Assembly (NCBI RefSeq): GCF_007183175.1 | Contig: NZ_AP019807.1 | Coordinates: forward strand, 1,305,001 to 1,369,000 | Direction of reading: 5' to 3' | DNA from: Microbulbifer sp. GL-2 | GTDB taxonomy: Bacteria > Pseudomonadota > Gammaproteobacteria > Pseudomonadales > Cellvibrionaceae | Length of the DNA: 64,000 nucleotides | Shown here: piece by piece, positions 44,544 through 53,491 of the stretch | Numbering within the stretch: position 1 is the first letter of the stretch | Layout of the letters: each line of letters begins with the position of its first letter | Made by a program: the position numbers and the translations under genes | The notes under the pieces: model-generated | Database searches by the model: none | What the model was told of the DNA's origin: nothing | Seen by the model: the letters and a program-made list of their open reading frames with translations, nothing else

Positions 44544-44589
44544 GGAAAAGTTCTCTTACTTCATTCCTTGAGTTTGGGCACAGGTTGAG

Positions 44590-45255
44590 TCAGTGGGAGC
44601 GATCCTGGGACTCCGAGCGTTTTTGATTGACCATCCACACAGCGGCTTCCACGCGGGAACGCATCCCCAATTTCTTCAACAGATGTTTGACGTGCACCTT
44701 CACAGTTGCATCACTAATATCCAACTCACGGGCAATGAGTTTGTTGCTGAGGCCATCGGCGATCAGCTGCAATATCTGATATTCGCGGCTGGTAAGGGTG
44801 GAGAGAGTATCCGCACCGGAGTTGTCTGGCTTGCGCAGGGCCGAGGCGAGAATCTCCGTAAGGCGCTGGCTGATAGCGAGCTTGCCGTGGGTGGCCTGTA
44901 TTACCTGATCGAGAATATCTTCCGGTTCCATATCCTTAAGAAGATAACCATCGGCACCGGCGCGGATACAGGACACAACATCGGCATTATTGTCGGAAAC
45001 CGTCAGTATCACGATGCGTGAAGATACATCGGCAGCGCGCATCGCACGCAGTGTGTCGAGCCCATCCATGCCACGCATATTCAGGTCGAGCAGGATTAGA
45101 TCTGGCTCATGCTGCTTGGCCAACTCCAGCGCTTCCTCCCCGCTACTGGCCTCAGCCACCAGCTCCAGGCTGGGCTCCATGGCAAACAGCTGCTTGAGAC
45201 CTTTGCGGAACAGGGGATGGTCATCGACCATCATTACCGTGGCAGAAGAAGTCAT
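44590..45255 (-). CDS. narL: NarL-type nitrate/nitrite response regulator
   Basis: This 221-residue response regulator starts at the ATG at 45255 (MTSSATVMMVDDHPLF) behind AGGA; the open frame extends 19 codons further. The receiver has D11-D12, phospho-acceptor D57 in LILLDLNMRG and K in YLLKDMEPE. The LuxR/NarL helix-turn-helix reads LTSREYQILQLIADGLSNKLIARELDIS, then TVKVHVKHLLKKLG. It is divergent from a NarK gene and upstream of moeA, which fits control of nitrate genes. The cognate NarX/NarQ kinase is not in the window. Confidence 0.88.
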   Translation of the reverse strand: MTSSATVMMVDDHPLFRKGLKQLFAMEPSLELVAEASSGEEALELAKQHEPDLILLDLNMRGMDGLDTLRAMRAADVSSRIVILTVSDNNADVVSCIRAGADGYLLKDMEPEDILDQVIQATHGKLAISQRLTEILASALRKPDNSGADTLSTLTSREYQILQLIADGLSNKLIARELDISDATVKVHVKHLLKKLGMRSRVEAAVWMVNQKRSESQDRSH

Positions 45256-45453
45256 GAGAGATCCTACTTCAGTAGTGGAAATTGGTTTAAATCTGAACAG
45301 TGACTTTACCATAGCGTCTATCGGCTGCGCTTACCCCCAAAGAGGTAGCTATTACGCGCGGGGGCAAAAGGGTTACTTACTGTTGGTAATTGAGCAGGCT
45401 CAAGCCCCGGCCCATAGTGGCTTCACGAATCATTTCGAGGAGGAGTGGCCGCC

Positions 45454-47067
45454 GTGTCAGACATCTACGAGTGGGCCCCGGAGGACAGCAAATTCTGGCA
45501 GTCCAAGGGCAAGAAAATCGCAAACCGCAATTTGTGGATATCCATTCCCAGTCTACTGTGCGGCTTTGCCGTGTGGCTCTACTGGGGCATCATCACCGTT
45601 CAAATGCTCAATCTTGGCTTTCCCATTGCCAAAGCCGACCTGTTTACCCTAATGGCGATTGCCGGTCTTACCGGGGCTACCCTGCGTATTCCCAGTAGCT
45701 TCTTTATCCGATTGTTCGGTGGTCGCAACACCATCGTATTCACCACCGCGCTGCTAATGATCCCTGCCCTCGGCACGGGTATCGCCCTGCAAAACCCGGA
45801 GACCCCATTGTGGGTATTCCAGCTGCTAGCGCTGCTATCTGGTATCGGCGGCGGTAACTTTGCCTCTTCCATGTCCAATATCAGTTTCTTTTTCCCCAAG
45901 GAAAAACAGGGGCTGGCACTGGGTTTGAATGCGGGCCTGGGTAACTTCGGTGTTACCACCATGCAGATTCTGGTACCACTGTTTATGACCTTTGGCGCTT
46001 TTGGCGCTGCCGGTGGCGACCCCATGACCCTGGTGAGCAGTTCAGGCACTCTGATTGGCAAGATCCCCGCCGGTTCAGAGGCATGGATTCAGAATGCCGG
46101 CTTTGTATGGTTGCTGTTTTTGGTGCCGCTGGCCTTTATCGGTTGGTTCGGTATGAACAACCTGCGCACCGAGGAAGTTACCCCGGACGTGGGTAGCACC
46201 CTGGGTGCTGTCATCAAGATGACCATGATGCTGGGCATCGGTTTGATCACCGCCGTGGTGGGCCTGTGGCTGTTGCTGCCTGAAGCAGCCAACGGCTCCG
46301 GCTTCGGTGTGCCCAAGGAGATCGTACTGGTTCTGGTAATTACTGCCACCGTGTTCGGCCTGAAACTGCTACCCGGTGAGATCAGAACCAGCCTGCAGCG
46401 CCAGTACCGCATCTTCAACAACAAGCACACCTGGGTAATGAGTGTGATCTACACCATGACCTTCGGCAGCTTTATCGGCTTCGCTGCAGCTTTCCCGCTG
46501 GCAATCAAGGTCATCTTCGGTTACAGCCATGTGATGGTGGATGGGGTAATGACCCACGACACCATCAACAATAATGGCCCGAGCGCTCTGATGTATGCCT
46601 GGATGGGTCCATTCATCGGCGCCCTGATACGCCCGGTAGGTGGGTGGATTTCCGACCGCATCGGCGGTGCCCTGGTTACCCAGATCTGTGCAGCAGTAAT
46701 GGTAGGAAGTGCCCTGGGTGTAGCCTACTACATGAAGGCGGCCTACGGCTCAGCCACTCCGGAAGAGTTCTTCCTGCCCTTCTTCCTGCTGTTCCTGCTG
46801 CTGTTCGCCGCTACCGGTATCGGCAATGGCTCTACTTTCCGCACCATCGCCATGGTGTTCCCGAAAGAACAGGCAGGCCCGGTATTGGGATGGACCTCCG
46901 CCGTTGCCGCCTACGGTGCCTTCTACATTCCCAAGGTTTTCGGTGAGCAAATCAAAGCCACTACCCCGGAATATGCACTGGCAGGTTTCGCCATCTTCTA
47001 CGCGGTATGCCTGGTGATTAACTACTGGTTCTACCTGCGCAAGAACGGCGAATTCTACAATCCTTAA
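45454..47067 (+). CDS. narK: NarK-type nitrate/nitrite MFS transporter
   Basis: This 537-residue inner-membrane transporter has about twelve membrane segments. The first nitrate signature reads GGGNFASSMSNISFFFPKEKQG, then LGLNAGLGNFGVTTMQ. The second is GNGSTFRTIAMVFPKEQAG. The loop between segments 6 and 7 is longer than usual, as in some NarK2-like proteins. GTG codons at 45445 and 45454 can start it, and GAGGAGGA is better spaced for 45454. It is divergent from narL across about 200 bases. The intergenic region has one NarL-type heptamer (TACCTCT on the minus strand, 45341-45347). Confidence 0.9.
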   Translation: MSDIYEWAPEDSKFWQSKGKKIANRNLWISIPSLLCGFAVWLYWGIITVQMLNLGFPIAKADLFTLMAIAGLTGATLRIPSSFFIRLFGGRNTIVFTTALLMIPALGTGIALQNPETPLWVFQLLALLSGIGGGNFASSMSNISFFFPKEKQGLALGLNAGLGNFGVTTMQILVPLFMTFGAFGAAGGDPMTLVSSSGTLIGKIPAGSEAWIQNAGFVWLLFLVPLAFIGWFGMNNLRTEEVTPDVGSTLGAVIKMTMMLGIGLITAVVGLWLLLPEAANGSGFGVPKEIVLVLVITATVFGLKLLPGEIRTSLQRQYRIFNNKHTWVMSVIYTMTFGSFIGFAAAFPLAIKVIFGYSHVMVDGVMTHDTINNNGPSALMYAWMGPFIGALIRPVGGWISDRIGGALVTQICAAVMVGSALGVAYYMKAAYGSATPEEFFLPFFLLFLLLFAATGIGNGSTFRTIAMVFPKEQAGPVLGWTSAVAAYGAFYIPKVFGEQIKATTPEYALAGFAIFYAVCLVINYWFYLRKNGEFYNP

Positions 47068-47098
47068 TTCGGTTTCACTCACGGGATACCGTTGATTC

Positions 47099-47123
47099 GG
47101 GGAGGTTTAACCTCCCCTTTTTT
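47099..47123 (+). terminator. Terminator of narK
   Basis: The stem GGGGAGG-TTTAA-CCTCCCC is followed by TTTTTTG, 32 bases past the stop. This is a textbook intrinsic terminator. Confidence 0.92.
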
Positions 47124-47144
47124 GTTATTTGCTATGCACCGTTA

Positions 47145-47246
47145 GGGAGGGAATACCTTTTCCCAAAACCCGCTGTAAATACACCCCTGTACGTTCGTAA
47201 TCGGCATCCATGCCTCATACGGCCTTGAGAAAAGGTATCCCCTCCC
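47145..47246. repeat. 102-bp intergenic element with 20-bp terminal inverted repeats
   Basis: The left end GGGAGGGAATACCTTTTCCC (47145-47164) and the right end 47227-47246 are inverted copies with two mismatches. Inside lies a smaller dyad around GGCATCCATGCC. The inner words TGTAAATACACCCCTGTACG recall dispersed palindromic repeats of related genomes. There is no coding frame. The unit would fold into one long hairpin or cruciform. Confidence 0.6.
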
Positions 47247-47326
47247 CTCAACCACAATTAAACCCCTACATTCCGCAGACGTTTCCAGCACTAGGCTAGT
47301 TGGGCAAGTTCAAAAAAATAGGAGAC

Positions 47327-48445
47327 TTACAAACCGGCAAGACTACCGGCCTTAAACTGGGCAAAGTAGGTAGTGCCTTCGCATAGTTTTAGGCGCTCGC
47401 AGGAGAGGCGGGAAATATCTGCGTAGAACACCTGATCAGCAGCGGCTAACTGTAAACGAATGCGGCCATCGGTAAGGTTCTGCTTAGCTGCTAAAGTTAC
47501 CGGCAAGCAGTTGAGGATACTGGACAGGCCCGGCTTCTCTACACTGAGGCTGATATCTCCAGCTTCCAACAGAAAAGCTGCGGTATCACCTTTGCGATAA
47601 TGGCCTGCCACCCTATCTGCAAAGATGGAAATCCCCCCTAAATCCAAAGTGAGCAGACCATCGTTTAGGGATTCCACTCGCGCTTCAATCCGGCTGCGAC
47701 AGCTATCCCCTACACCGTGGCTATCCAGGCGCTGGGCAACTTCAGCTAAAGAAAGTGGTGCGGACAAATTGGCAGAATCCATCCACAAACAGCGCTGGGC
47801 CAGCAGCTGGATTTCATCAAAGTCGTGACTGGTCCAGATTACCAGCGCCGGATATCGGGCCCAGAAATCCCGTAGGGTAGGCAATAGGCGCCGCAGTACC
47901 TGGGCGCGGTCAACCGCTGATAGTGGCTCATCAAATAATTGCAGCGGCGCGTTGTTAAAAAGCTGGCGTAATACAGCCACTCGCTGGGCCTCTCCGCCAG
48001 ACAATAGCTCCACCGGCTGATGGAGTAGCGGTTCAATACCAAAAGCCTCTAACAGCCGATCACACTCCTCCCTAGGCAGTGGTCTGTGACTGTATCGGCG
48101 GGCCAGTGCCAGGTTATCTGCCACTGACTGGCCGGCAAACAGGCGGCTGTCCTGAAAGCCCAAAGAGAGAGTTCTTTTGTGGGTAGCCAAGGCGCGGCGT
48201 CCGCGCTGCCAGACCGTATTGGCAAAAGAGATATTGCCATTGCAACGCAGCTGTCCAGCCAAGGCCGCCAGCAGCGTACTCTTGCCACCGCCGGAGGGAC
48301 CGGTAAGACCAAAAACCCCGCTGGCAGGCAGGCTCAATTTCCACGGAGTGGCTGGATTCAAAGAGGTCACCAGCCCATTGACTGTGAGCCCGGCAGAATC
48401 TGAAGCAGTGGCAGCTGTACCAAACAAGGGTAAGGTAATTTCCAT
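47327..48445 (-). CDS. modC: Molybdate ABC transporter ATP-binding protein ModC
   Basis: ModC is the ATPase of the molybdate importer. The 372 residues have Walker A GPSGGGKSTLL, the ABC signature LSGGEAQRVAVLRQL and Walker B LQLFDEPLSAVD. The C-terminal part (about 250-370: SILNCLPVTLAAKQNL and IRLQLAAADQVFYADISR) resembles a Mop/TOBE oxyanion-binding domain. It is the last gene of the nine-gene Moco operon. Its start overlaps the modB stop by one base, so translation is coupled. Confidence 0.93.
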   Translation of the reverse strand: MEITLPLFGTAATASDSAGLTVNGLVTSLNPATPWKLSLPASGVFGLTGPSGGGKSTLLAALAGQLRCNGNISFANTVWQRGRRALATHKRTLSLGFQDSRLFAGQSVADNLALARRYSHRPLPREECDRLLEAFGIEPLLHQPVELLSGGEAQRVAVLRQLFNNAPLQLFDEPLSAVDRAQVLRRLLPTLRDFWARYPALVIWTSHDFDEIQLLAQRCLWMDSANLSAPLSLAEVAQRLDSHGVGDSCRSRIEARVESLNDGLLTLDLGGISIFADRVAGHYRKGDTAAFLLEAGDISLSVEKPGLSSILNCLPVTLAAKQNLTDGRIRLQLAAADQVFYADISRLSCERLKLCEGTTYFAQFKAGSLAGL

Positions 48446-49167
48446 TAGCCCAATACCCCCATCACCGGCTTAACGCCCTCTTTATTTGAGCCGCGTGGAG
48501 CCAACATATATCCCAGCCAACGAGCCAGTAGTAAGAGTACTGTGGTAATCCCCATTAACATCAAAGCCAGTCGGTGCGCCGCACCGTACTCCATTGCTTC
48601 CACATGTTGATAAAGAGCGATAGAAACTACCTGGGTCTCACCGGGTATAGCGCCACCAATCATCAGCACTACCCCGAACTCACCCAGGGTATGGGCAAAG
48701 GTTAAAGCGCAGGCACTCACAATAGCGGCGCGACTCGCCGGTAAAAGAACTTTTAATAGTGCCGCCCAGGGCGGAATACCCAGTGCTGCGGCAGCCTGGG
48801 TCAGGCGCTGGCCATTGGCATTAAACGCGGCCAACAGCGGCTGGACCATAAACGGCAGGGAATAAATCACTGACGCAAACACCAGGCCGGTAAAGGAAAA
48901 CACCAAAGGGCCATCAAAAATGTGTGACAGCCACTGCCCGGGGGCATAGTTGGGGGAAAATAAAAGCAGTAAATAAAAACCCAACACCGTGGGTGGCAGT
49001 ACCAACGGTAGGGTAATTAATACCTCTATACCGTGGCGCCAGCGGCTCTGCCATTGGCTCAATTTCCAGGCCAAGGGCACGCCGATAATAAACAGGAGTA
49101 AGGTAGTTAAGCCGGCCAATTTTAAAGTTAGCCACAGGGCCTGCCAGTCGGCAGCGGCGATATTCAT
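48445..49167 (-). CDS. modB: Molybdate ABC transporter permease ModB
   Basis: This 240-residue inner-membrane permease has about five to six segments. The cytoplasmic coupling motif is AAAALGIPPWAALLKVLLPASRAAI, the EAA-type loop that docks on ModC. The segment AHTLGEFGVVLMIGGAIPGETQVVSIALY is strongly conserved in ModB. It overlaps modA by four bases and modC by one. Confidence 0.95.
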   Translation of the reverse strand: MNIAAADWQALWLTLKLAGLTTLLLFIIGVPLAWKLSQWQSRWRHGIEVLITLPLVLPPTVLGFYLLLLFSPNYAPGQWLSHIFDGPLVFSFTGLVFASVIYSLPFMVQPLLAAFNANGQRLTQAAAALGIPPWAALLKVLLPASRAAIVSACALTFAHTLGEFGVVLMIGGAIPGETQVVSIALYQHVEAMEYGAAHRLALMLMGITTVLLLLARWLGYMLAPRGSNKEGVKPVMGVLG

Positions 49168-49946
49168 AAGCCACTCCCTCCATCTCTACTTCGATCTTGA
49201 ATCGGCAAAACACCGTAACCCAAGTGGTGCAGCTGCGCCTGCACTTCCGCTGAACGCAAATAGTCAGCGAGGGACTGCGCCTCTTTCGGCCGACGGCTCT
49301 GGGTGGGAATCAGCAGCTGTTGTTCAATGGGTTTGTACAAATGCTGCGGCAGCAACCAGTAGTTGTCGCGGCCGGCTGCTTGCATCTGGCTGGCGGCGAC
49401 AAAGCCCAACTGCACATTGCCAGAATCCAGCATTAAATAGGCTTGGCCGGCATTGTGAGCCCGGGCTAATTGAGTTTGTTTTTTCTTCCACAAATCCAGG
49501 CTCTGCAACGCCTGCCGAGCGGCACTGCCGAAGGGTGCTACTTTCGGATCGGCTAAGACGATTTTATCGGGCCAGGTTTGCAGTAACTGCTCGATATGCG
49601 ATTCCGATTTTGGATGCCAAAGCGCGAGTAAACCCAGGGCGTAAGTCTGTCGACTGTTGCCCAGTGCCCCACCCTGCTTTTCCAACAGTTCGGGGCGCTC
49701 GCGATCGGCAGACAGGAATAAATCGAAGGGCGCGCGGTGCGCTATTTGCTGGTAGAGCACCCCTGAGCTGCCGCTACTGATTTGCACCACACAGGCATGG
49801 CGACGCTCAAATTCCGGCAGTACCTCTTCCAGTGCCGGGCGGAAGCTGGCTGCTACCGCCACCCGCAAGGTGCAGTTATCCGCATTAACCGGCAGCGCGA
49901 TGGCCACCAGTAAAGCGGATAGCAGCAGGCTCAGCCGGCGGACCAC
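49164..49946 (-). CDS. modA: Molybdate ABC transporter substrate-binding protein ModA
   Basis: ModA is the periplasmic molybdate-binding protein. The 260 residues have a signal peptide (about 1-22), followed by RVAVAASFRPALEEV with the first oxyanion-binding Ser, SSGSSGVLYQQI and PFDLFLSADRERPELL. The C-terminal lobe includes NAGQAYLMLDSGNVQLGFVA. It overlaps the moaE end by 16 bases and so sits at the join between the cofactor-synthesis and uptake halves of the operon. Confidence 0.94.
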   Translation of the reverse strand: MVRRLSLLLSALLVAIALPVNADNCTLRVAVAASFRPALEEVLPEFERRHACVVQISSGSSGVLYQQIAHRAPFDLFLSADRERPELLEKQGGALGNSRQTYALGLLALWHPKSESHIEQLLQTWPDKIVLADPKVAPFGSAARQALQSLDLWKKKQTQLARAHNAGQAYLMLDSGNVQLGFVAASQMQAAGRDNYWLLPQHLYKPIEQQLLIPTQSRRPKEAQSLADYLRSAEVQAQLHHLGYGVLPIQDRSRDGGSGL

Positions 49947-50410
49947 TTTTCCATCTCCGCAGCATCACTGGCCCGAGCTTCGACCCAGCGCTCTGAAGGC
50001 TTACCGGACTCATCCGCAACCGCTTCGCGCTTCCAGAAAGGCGCCTCAGTTTTGAGGCGATCCATGATGTATTGGCAGGCAGCAAAGGCGGCCTGGCGGT
50101 GGGGGCTGGTAACGCCGACAAAAACAATCTCATCGTTGATCTGCATGGGGCCAACCCGGTGGACGATAGTCACACGCCCCAGGGACCAGCGATCGCGAGC
50201 ATCATTGATAATCCGTTGCAGGCTTTTTTCAGTCATGCCCGGATAGTGTTCCAGGTCCAGGCCGCAGACATCACTACCGGCATTGAAATCGCGTACGGAG
50301 CCCACAAACAGGGCGCAGGCACCATCACCACTGTTGCCTTGCAGCGCAGTATATTCAGCCGCTACGTCGAGGGGCGTTTCACAGACTTCGATACGATCAA
50401 CGGCTTTCAT
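49931..50410 (-). CDS. moaE: Molybdopterin synthase catalytic subunit MoaE
   Basis: MoaE makes the dithiolene of molybdopterin with MoaD. The 159 residues from the ATG at 50410 (MKAVDRIEVCETPLDV) include GACALFVGSVRDFN, LDLEHYPGMTEKSLQRI, VTIVHRVGPMQINDEIVFVGV, and the active-site Lys in KTEAPFWKREA. The open frame runs 16 codons further into moaD, but the ATG directly after the moaD stop is the family start. Confidence 0.95.
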   Translation of the reverse strand: MKAVDRIEVCETPLDVAAEYTALQGNSGDGACALFVGSVRDFNAGSDVCGLDLEHYPGMTEKSLQRIINDARDRWSLGRVTIVHRVGPMQINDEIVFVGVTSPHRQAAFAACQYIMDRLKTEAPFWKREAVADESGKPSERWVEARASDAAEMEKWSAG

Positions 50411-50420
50411 ACGAACACCA

Positions 50421-50666
50421 CTAGCCGCCGGTAACCGGCGGGAAAAATGCAACTTCATCCCCCGTCTTTACCAGGGCTCCGGTTTCTGCCAGCTCCTGAT
50501 TCAGGGCCATACGGATATCATCCCTTTGCAGGTGCGGGCTCCAATCCGGGTGCCGTTCACATAGGGTTTTGCGCAACTCACTGAGACTGCCGGAAAAGTC
50601 CTCCAGGGTAATCTCGCCCATGCCCAATTGCTGGCGCAGACGCGCGAAAAACAGAACCTTTACCAT
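50421..50666 (-). CDS. moaD: Molybdopterin synthase sulfur carrier subunit MoaD
   Basis: This 81-residue ubiquitin-like protein ends in VTGG, the C-terminal Gly-Gly that carries the thiocarboxylate, after the conserved DEVAFFPPV. It starts MVKVLFFARLRQQLG. It lies between moaC (21 bases) and moaE (10 bases). Confidence 0.95.
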   Translation of the reverse strand: MVKVLFFARLRQQLGMGEITLEDFSGSLSELRKTLCERHPDWSPHLQRDDIRMALNQELAETGALVKTGDEVAFFPPVTGG

Positions 50667-50687
50667 CGCTTTACACCTCTGAAATTT

Positions 50688-51179
50688 TTACGCCTTATCT
50701 GCGGCATCGCCGCGCCAGTGGTCGCGCTTACCGCCGGTTTTTTGCAGCAGGCGGGTCGGGCCGATTTCCATCGCCGGGTCCACGGCTTTGCACATATCGT
50801 AAATGGTCAGCGCCGCTACCGAAGCTGCGGTTAACGCTTCCATCTCTACCCCAGTCCGCCCAGCCAGGCGGCAGAAAGCAGTGATATGCACACTGTGTTT
50901 TTCCGGCTGTAATTCGAAATCCACCGCTACTTTGGTCAACGCCAGTGGATGGCACAGGGGAATTAAATCCGAGGTTTTCTTCGCAGCCTGGATACCGGCG
51001 ATGCGAGCTACAGAGAGCACGTCACCTTTTTTGTGCGCCCCTTGACTCAGCAGTGCAAAAGCCTCTGCACTCATACAGATGCTGCTCTCGGCCAGGGCGC
51101 TGCGGTCGGTGACGTCCTTCTCGGTAACATCCACCATGCTGGCTTCGCCGCGCTGGTTTAAGTGGGTTAACTGGCTCAC
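50688..51179 (-). CDS. moaC: Cyclic pyranopterin monophosphate synthase MoaC
   Basis: MoaC converts the MoaA product to cyclic pyranopterin monophosphate. The 163 residues carry the near-invariant GDVLSVARIAGIQAAKKTSDLIPLCHPL, the TGVEMEALTAASVAALTIYDMCKA segment, and the end KTGGKRDHW. The start MSQLTHLNQRGEASMVDV is canonical. It is 3 bases after moaB. Confidence 0.97.
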   Translation of the reverse strand: MSQLTHLNQRGEASMVDVTEKDVTDRSALAESSICMSAEAFALLSQGAHKKGDVLSVARIAGIQAAKKTSDLIPLCHPLALTKVAVDFELQPEKHSVHITAFCRLAGRTGVEMEALTAASVAALTIYDMCKAVDPAMEIGPTRLLQKTGGKRDHWRGDAADKA

Positions 51180-51182
51180 AAA

Positions 51183-51725
51183 TTACCCCCGGCTCTCGCA
51201 GGGCGCGCTGGCAAAGCGCACATGGGGGATAAAGTTACAGGGCTTGTGGCGGGCATCCAGCTGCTCCAGCAATATGCCTTCCCAAGCCGTGCGGCAGGCT
51301 CCGGTGGAACCGGGCATACAACATATCAGTGTGCGGTTAGCGAGGCCGGCGAGCGCGCGGGATTGCACGGTGGAGCTGCCGATATCCCCAAGGGAAATAT
51401 GGCGGAACAGCTCGCCGAAGCCGTCGACGGTTTTATCGAACAGCGGACTTAGGGCCTCTGGCGTGGAGTCGCGATCGGTAAAACCGGTACCGCCGGTCAC
51501 CAATACCACCTGCACTTTCGGATCGGCAATCCAGGCGGAGACCACCGCGCGCATCTGGTAAACATCGTCCGGGGTAATGTGCTTATCTGCGAGCTGATGG
51601 CCGGCAGCTTTGAGGGCTTCCACCAGGTACTGGCCAGAGGTATCAGTCTGCTCGTTGCGGGTATCGGATACGGTAAGTACCGCGATATTGAGCGGTACAA
51701 ATTCTTTGCTAGCGTGTGCGGACAT
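51183..51725 (-). CDS. moaB: Molybdenum cofactor biosynthesis protein MoaB
   Basis: MoaB is a MogA-like molybdopterin adenylyltransferase-fold protein. The 180 residues include NIAVLTVSDTRNEQTDTSGQYL, the MPT-binding VVLVTGGTGFTDRDSTPEAL, and GELFRHISLGDIGSSTVQSRALAG with CCMPGSTGACRTAWE. It may provide the adenylylation step usually done by MogA, as no mogA is seen here. It is 2 bases after mobA. Confidence 0.93.
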   Translation of the reverse strand: MSAHASKEFVPLNIAVLTVSDTRNEQTDTSGQYLVEALKAAGHQLADKHITPDDVYQMRAVVSAWIADPKVQVVLVTGGTGFTDRDSTPEALSPLFDKTVDGFGELFRHISLGDIGSSTVQSRALAGLANRTLICCMPGSTGACRTAWEGILLEQLDARHKPCNFIPHVRFASAPCESRG

Positions 51726-51727
51726 AA

Positions 51728-52327
51728 TCAGTGGTCTCTCAAAAAACTGTTTTCTGGAGTTTTATCCGGCGTACTCAAGCCGAGATAATCTGCCGGCGTA
51801 TTGATATTGCGATGCCAATCGCCGGCACTTTTTATGGGTATGGATTTGGCCCCCAGGCGGCGCAGCAGTGCGCCGACAGAATTGCGCGCACTGCCTTCGA
51901 CGGCACGGCGCAAATAATCCAGGCAGTCACCATTTAAAGGCAGCCACAGGGGAAAAAAGAAGTTTTCAAAATAACAGGGCCGGCCACTTGCCTGCCCCTC
52001 TGCCAATAACTCTGCGAGGTGCTGCCGGCCGAGCAGGGGCATATCTACCGGAATTACCAGGGCTGCATCGGCACCGGTTGTCAGGGCTACCGAATAAAGG
52101 CCTCCCAGAGGGCCCCGTTCTGGCACCAGGTCTTCAATCGCTCCGGGGCGGGCGCCGCTGGTGACGACTTTTGCCAGCGGAAGCTCACTCAGCAATGCCT
52201 TAGCATGCTGCAAAAAATTGCCCTGTTGGGGGTGTGCCAGCAGTGCCTTGTCGCGGCCCATCCGGCTGGAGCGGCCGCCGGCCAGCACCACGCCGATTAT
52301 CGATTTACTAACAAGAGCCCTGTCCAT
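51728..52327 (-). CDS. mobA: Molybdenum cofactor guanylyltransferase MobA
   Basis: MobA attaches GMP to Moco to form the bis-MGD cofactor of DMSO-reductase-family enzymes such as nitrate reductases. The 199 residues have the nucleotide-binding loop VVLAGGRSSRMGRDKALL near 13-30 and the metal-binding LVIPVDMPLL. Its presence shows that the cell makes MGD enzymes, although none is encoded in the window. It is 4 bases after moaA. Confidence 0.93.
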   Translation of the reverse strand: MDRALVSKSIIGVVLAGGRSSRMGRDKALLAHPQQGNFLQHAKALLSELPLAKVVTSGARPGAIEDLVPERGPLGGLYSVALTTGADAALVIPVDMPLLGRQHLAELLAEGQASGRPCYFENFFFPLWLPLNGDCLDYLRRAVEGSARNSVGALLRRLGAKSIPIKSAGDWHRNINTPADYLGLSTPDKTPENSFLRDH

Positions 52328-52331
52328 AACC

Positions 52332-53309
52332 CTAGCCCCCCAGCATCGCCAGGTTGTGGGTAGCGCCGGTGAAACCTTCGTGCAGCTGGTGGCCTGCGGT
52401 CTTATCGACTATCAACTCGCGGATATGGGCCGCCAGCGCCTCACTATCGCCAGCGGCGATGATTTCGCGCATATCAAAGCCCTGGTCGGCAAACAGGCAC
52501 AGGTGCAGCTTGCCCTGGGCCGATACCCGCAGGCGGTTGCAGCTTGCACAGAAGTCTTTCCCGTAAGGGGTAATCAGGCCAATACGGCCGGCGTAATCGG
52601 GGTGGAAATACTCCCGCGCCGGGCCGGCATCGCGGGTGCGGATAACCTGCTCCCAGCCTTCCCGCAGCAGCAGGGTTTCTATATCGCCACCGGAGACATG
52701 GTTGCTGGCGAAGAACTCGCGGTTATCGCCGGTGCGCATCAATTCGATAAAACGCAGAGTCACCGGAGTCTCGCGAACCCAGGCGAGGAAATTATCCAGC
52801 TCGGCCAGGTTGTATTGGCGCATCAGCACTGCGTTGACCTTGGTATCGATACCCAAGGCCAGGGCGCGATCCAGGCCTGCTAAGGCTTTATCCAGGCGAT
52901 TGTGCCCGGTGATATGGTGAAATTGATCCGGGTCGAGGCTGTCGATACTGACATTCACCTGATCCAGCCCGGCGCGGTGCCAGTCGTCAATCTGACTGGG
53001 CAGGCGGTAACCGTTGGTGGTGATGGCTAAGCGGCGAATCTTATCGCTAGCGCTCACGGCTTCGAGCAACGGCACCAGGTCTTTGCGCAGGGAGGGCTCT
53101 CCGCCAGTAAGGCGCACCTTTTCCGTCCCCAGTGAAGCGAAAGCGCGCACTAATGTGCCCACTTCAGCGACTGAGAGAGGATTTTCCCCTTCCAGGGAAC
53201 GTCCGCAACCGATGCCCTCGGGCAGGCAATAGTTGCAGCGGTAGTTGCAGATGTCCGTCACGGACAGGCGCAGGTAGTAAAACCTACGGCCAAAATTGTC
53301 TTGTAACAT
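52332..53309 (-). CDS. moaA: GTP 3',8-cyclase MoaA
   Basis: MoaA is the radical-SAM enzyme that starts Moco synthesis from GTP. The chosen ATG at 53309 gives MLQDNFGRRFYYLRLSVTD and 325 residues; the frame is open 26 codons further into the leader. The N-terminal cluster is C21-x3-C25-x2-C28 (CNYRCNYC), the C-terminal cluster is DFCASCNRLRVSAQGKLHLC, and the conserved Gly-Gly end (AMLGG) is present. It is the first gene of the nine-gene operon and lies directly behind the riboswitch-like leader. Confidence 0.95.
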   Translation of the reverse strand: MLQDNFGRRFYYLRLSVTDICNYRCNYCLPEGIGCGRSLEGENPLSVAEVGTLVRAFASLGTEKVRLTGGEPSLRKDLVPLLEAVSASDKIRRLAITTNGYRLPSQIDDWHRAGLDQVNVSIDSLDPDQFHHITGHNRLDKALAGLDRALALGIDTKVNAVLMRQYNLAELDNFLAWVRETPVTLRFIELMRTGDNREFFASNHVSGGDIETLLLREGWEQVIRTRDAGPAREYFHPDYAGRIGLITPYGKDFCASCNRLRVSAQGKLHLCLFADQGFDMREIIAAGDSEALAAHIRELIVDKTAGHQLHEGFTGATHNLAMLGG

Positions 53310-53398
53310 TAAACGCCTTTCCAATTTCGGGAGGCCGCGCAGTTTCCCGCTAGACCCTGGTGGCCGGTACGGCCACGGTCCCGGCACCTTGCAACGTC
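53310..53398 (-). promoter_or_regulatory. Moco riboswitch-like leader of moaA
   Basis: The minus-strand leader reads, in order, GGTGCCGGGACCGTGGCC, GGCCACCAGGG, a short stem, then GCCTCCCG and TTGGAAAGGCGTTTA just before the ATG. This order and spacing match the E. coli moaA Moco leader as I remember it (CCACCAGGG..., GCCTCCCG...TGGAAAGG.GT..ATG). The last stem covers the ribosome binding site, so Moco would repress translation of the operon. Confidence 0.72.
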
Positions 53399-53491
53399 AA
53401 TAAAAAACGACGCGGTTTAGGTAGCGGGACTCGGTGTTTAAACTGATGTCAGTGTATCAAGCTGGTTAATTTATGCTTGGGGCAAAGGTGG

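Noticed and set aside
45341..45347. Single NarL heptamer between narL and narK
   Set aside because: One heptamer in about 200 bases is not rare by chance. It is mentioned only in the narK entry.
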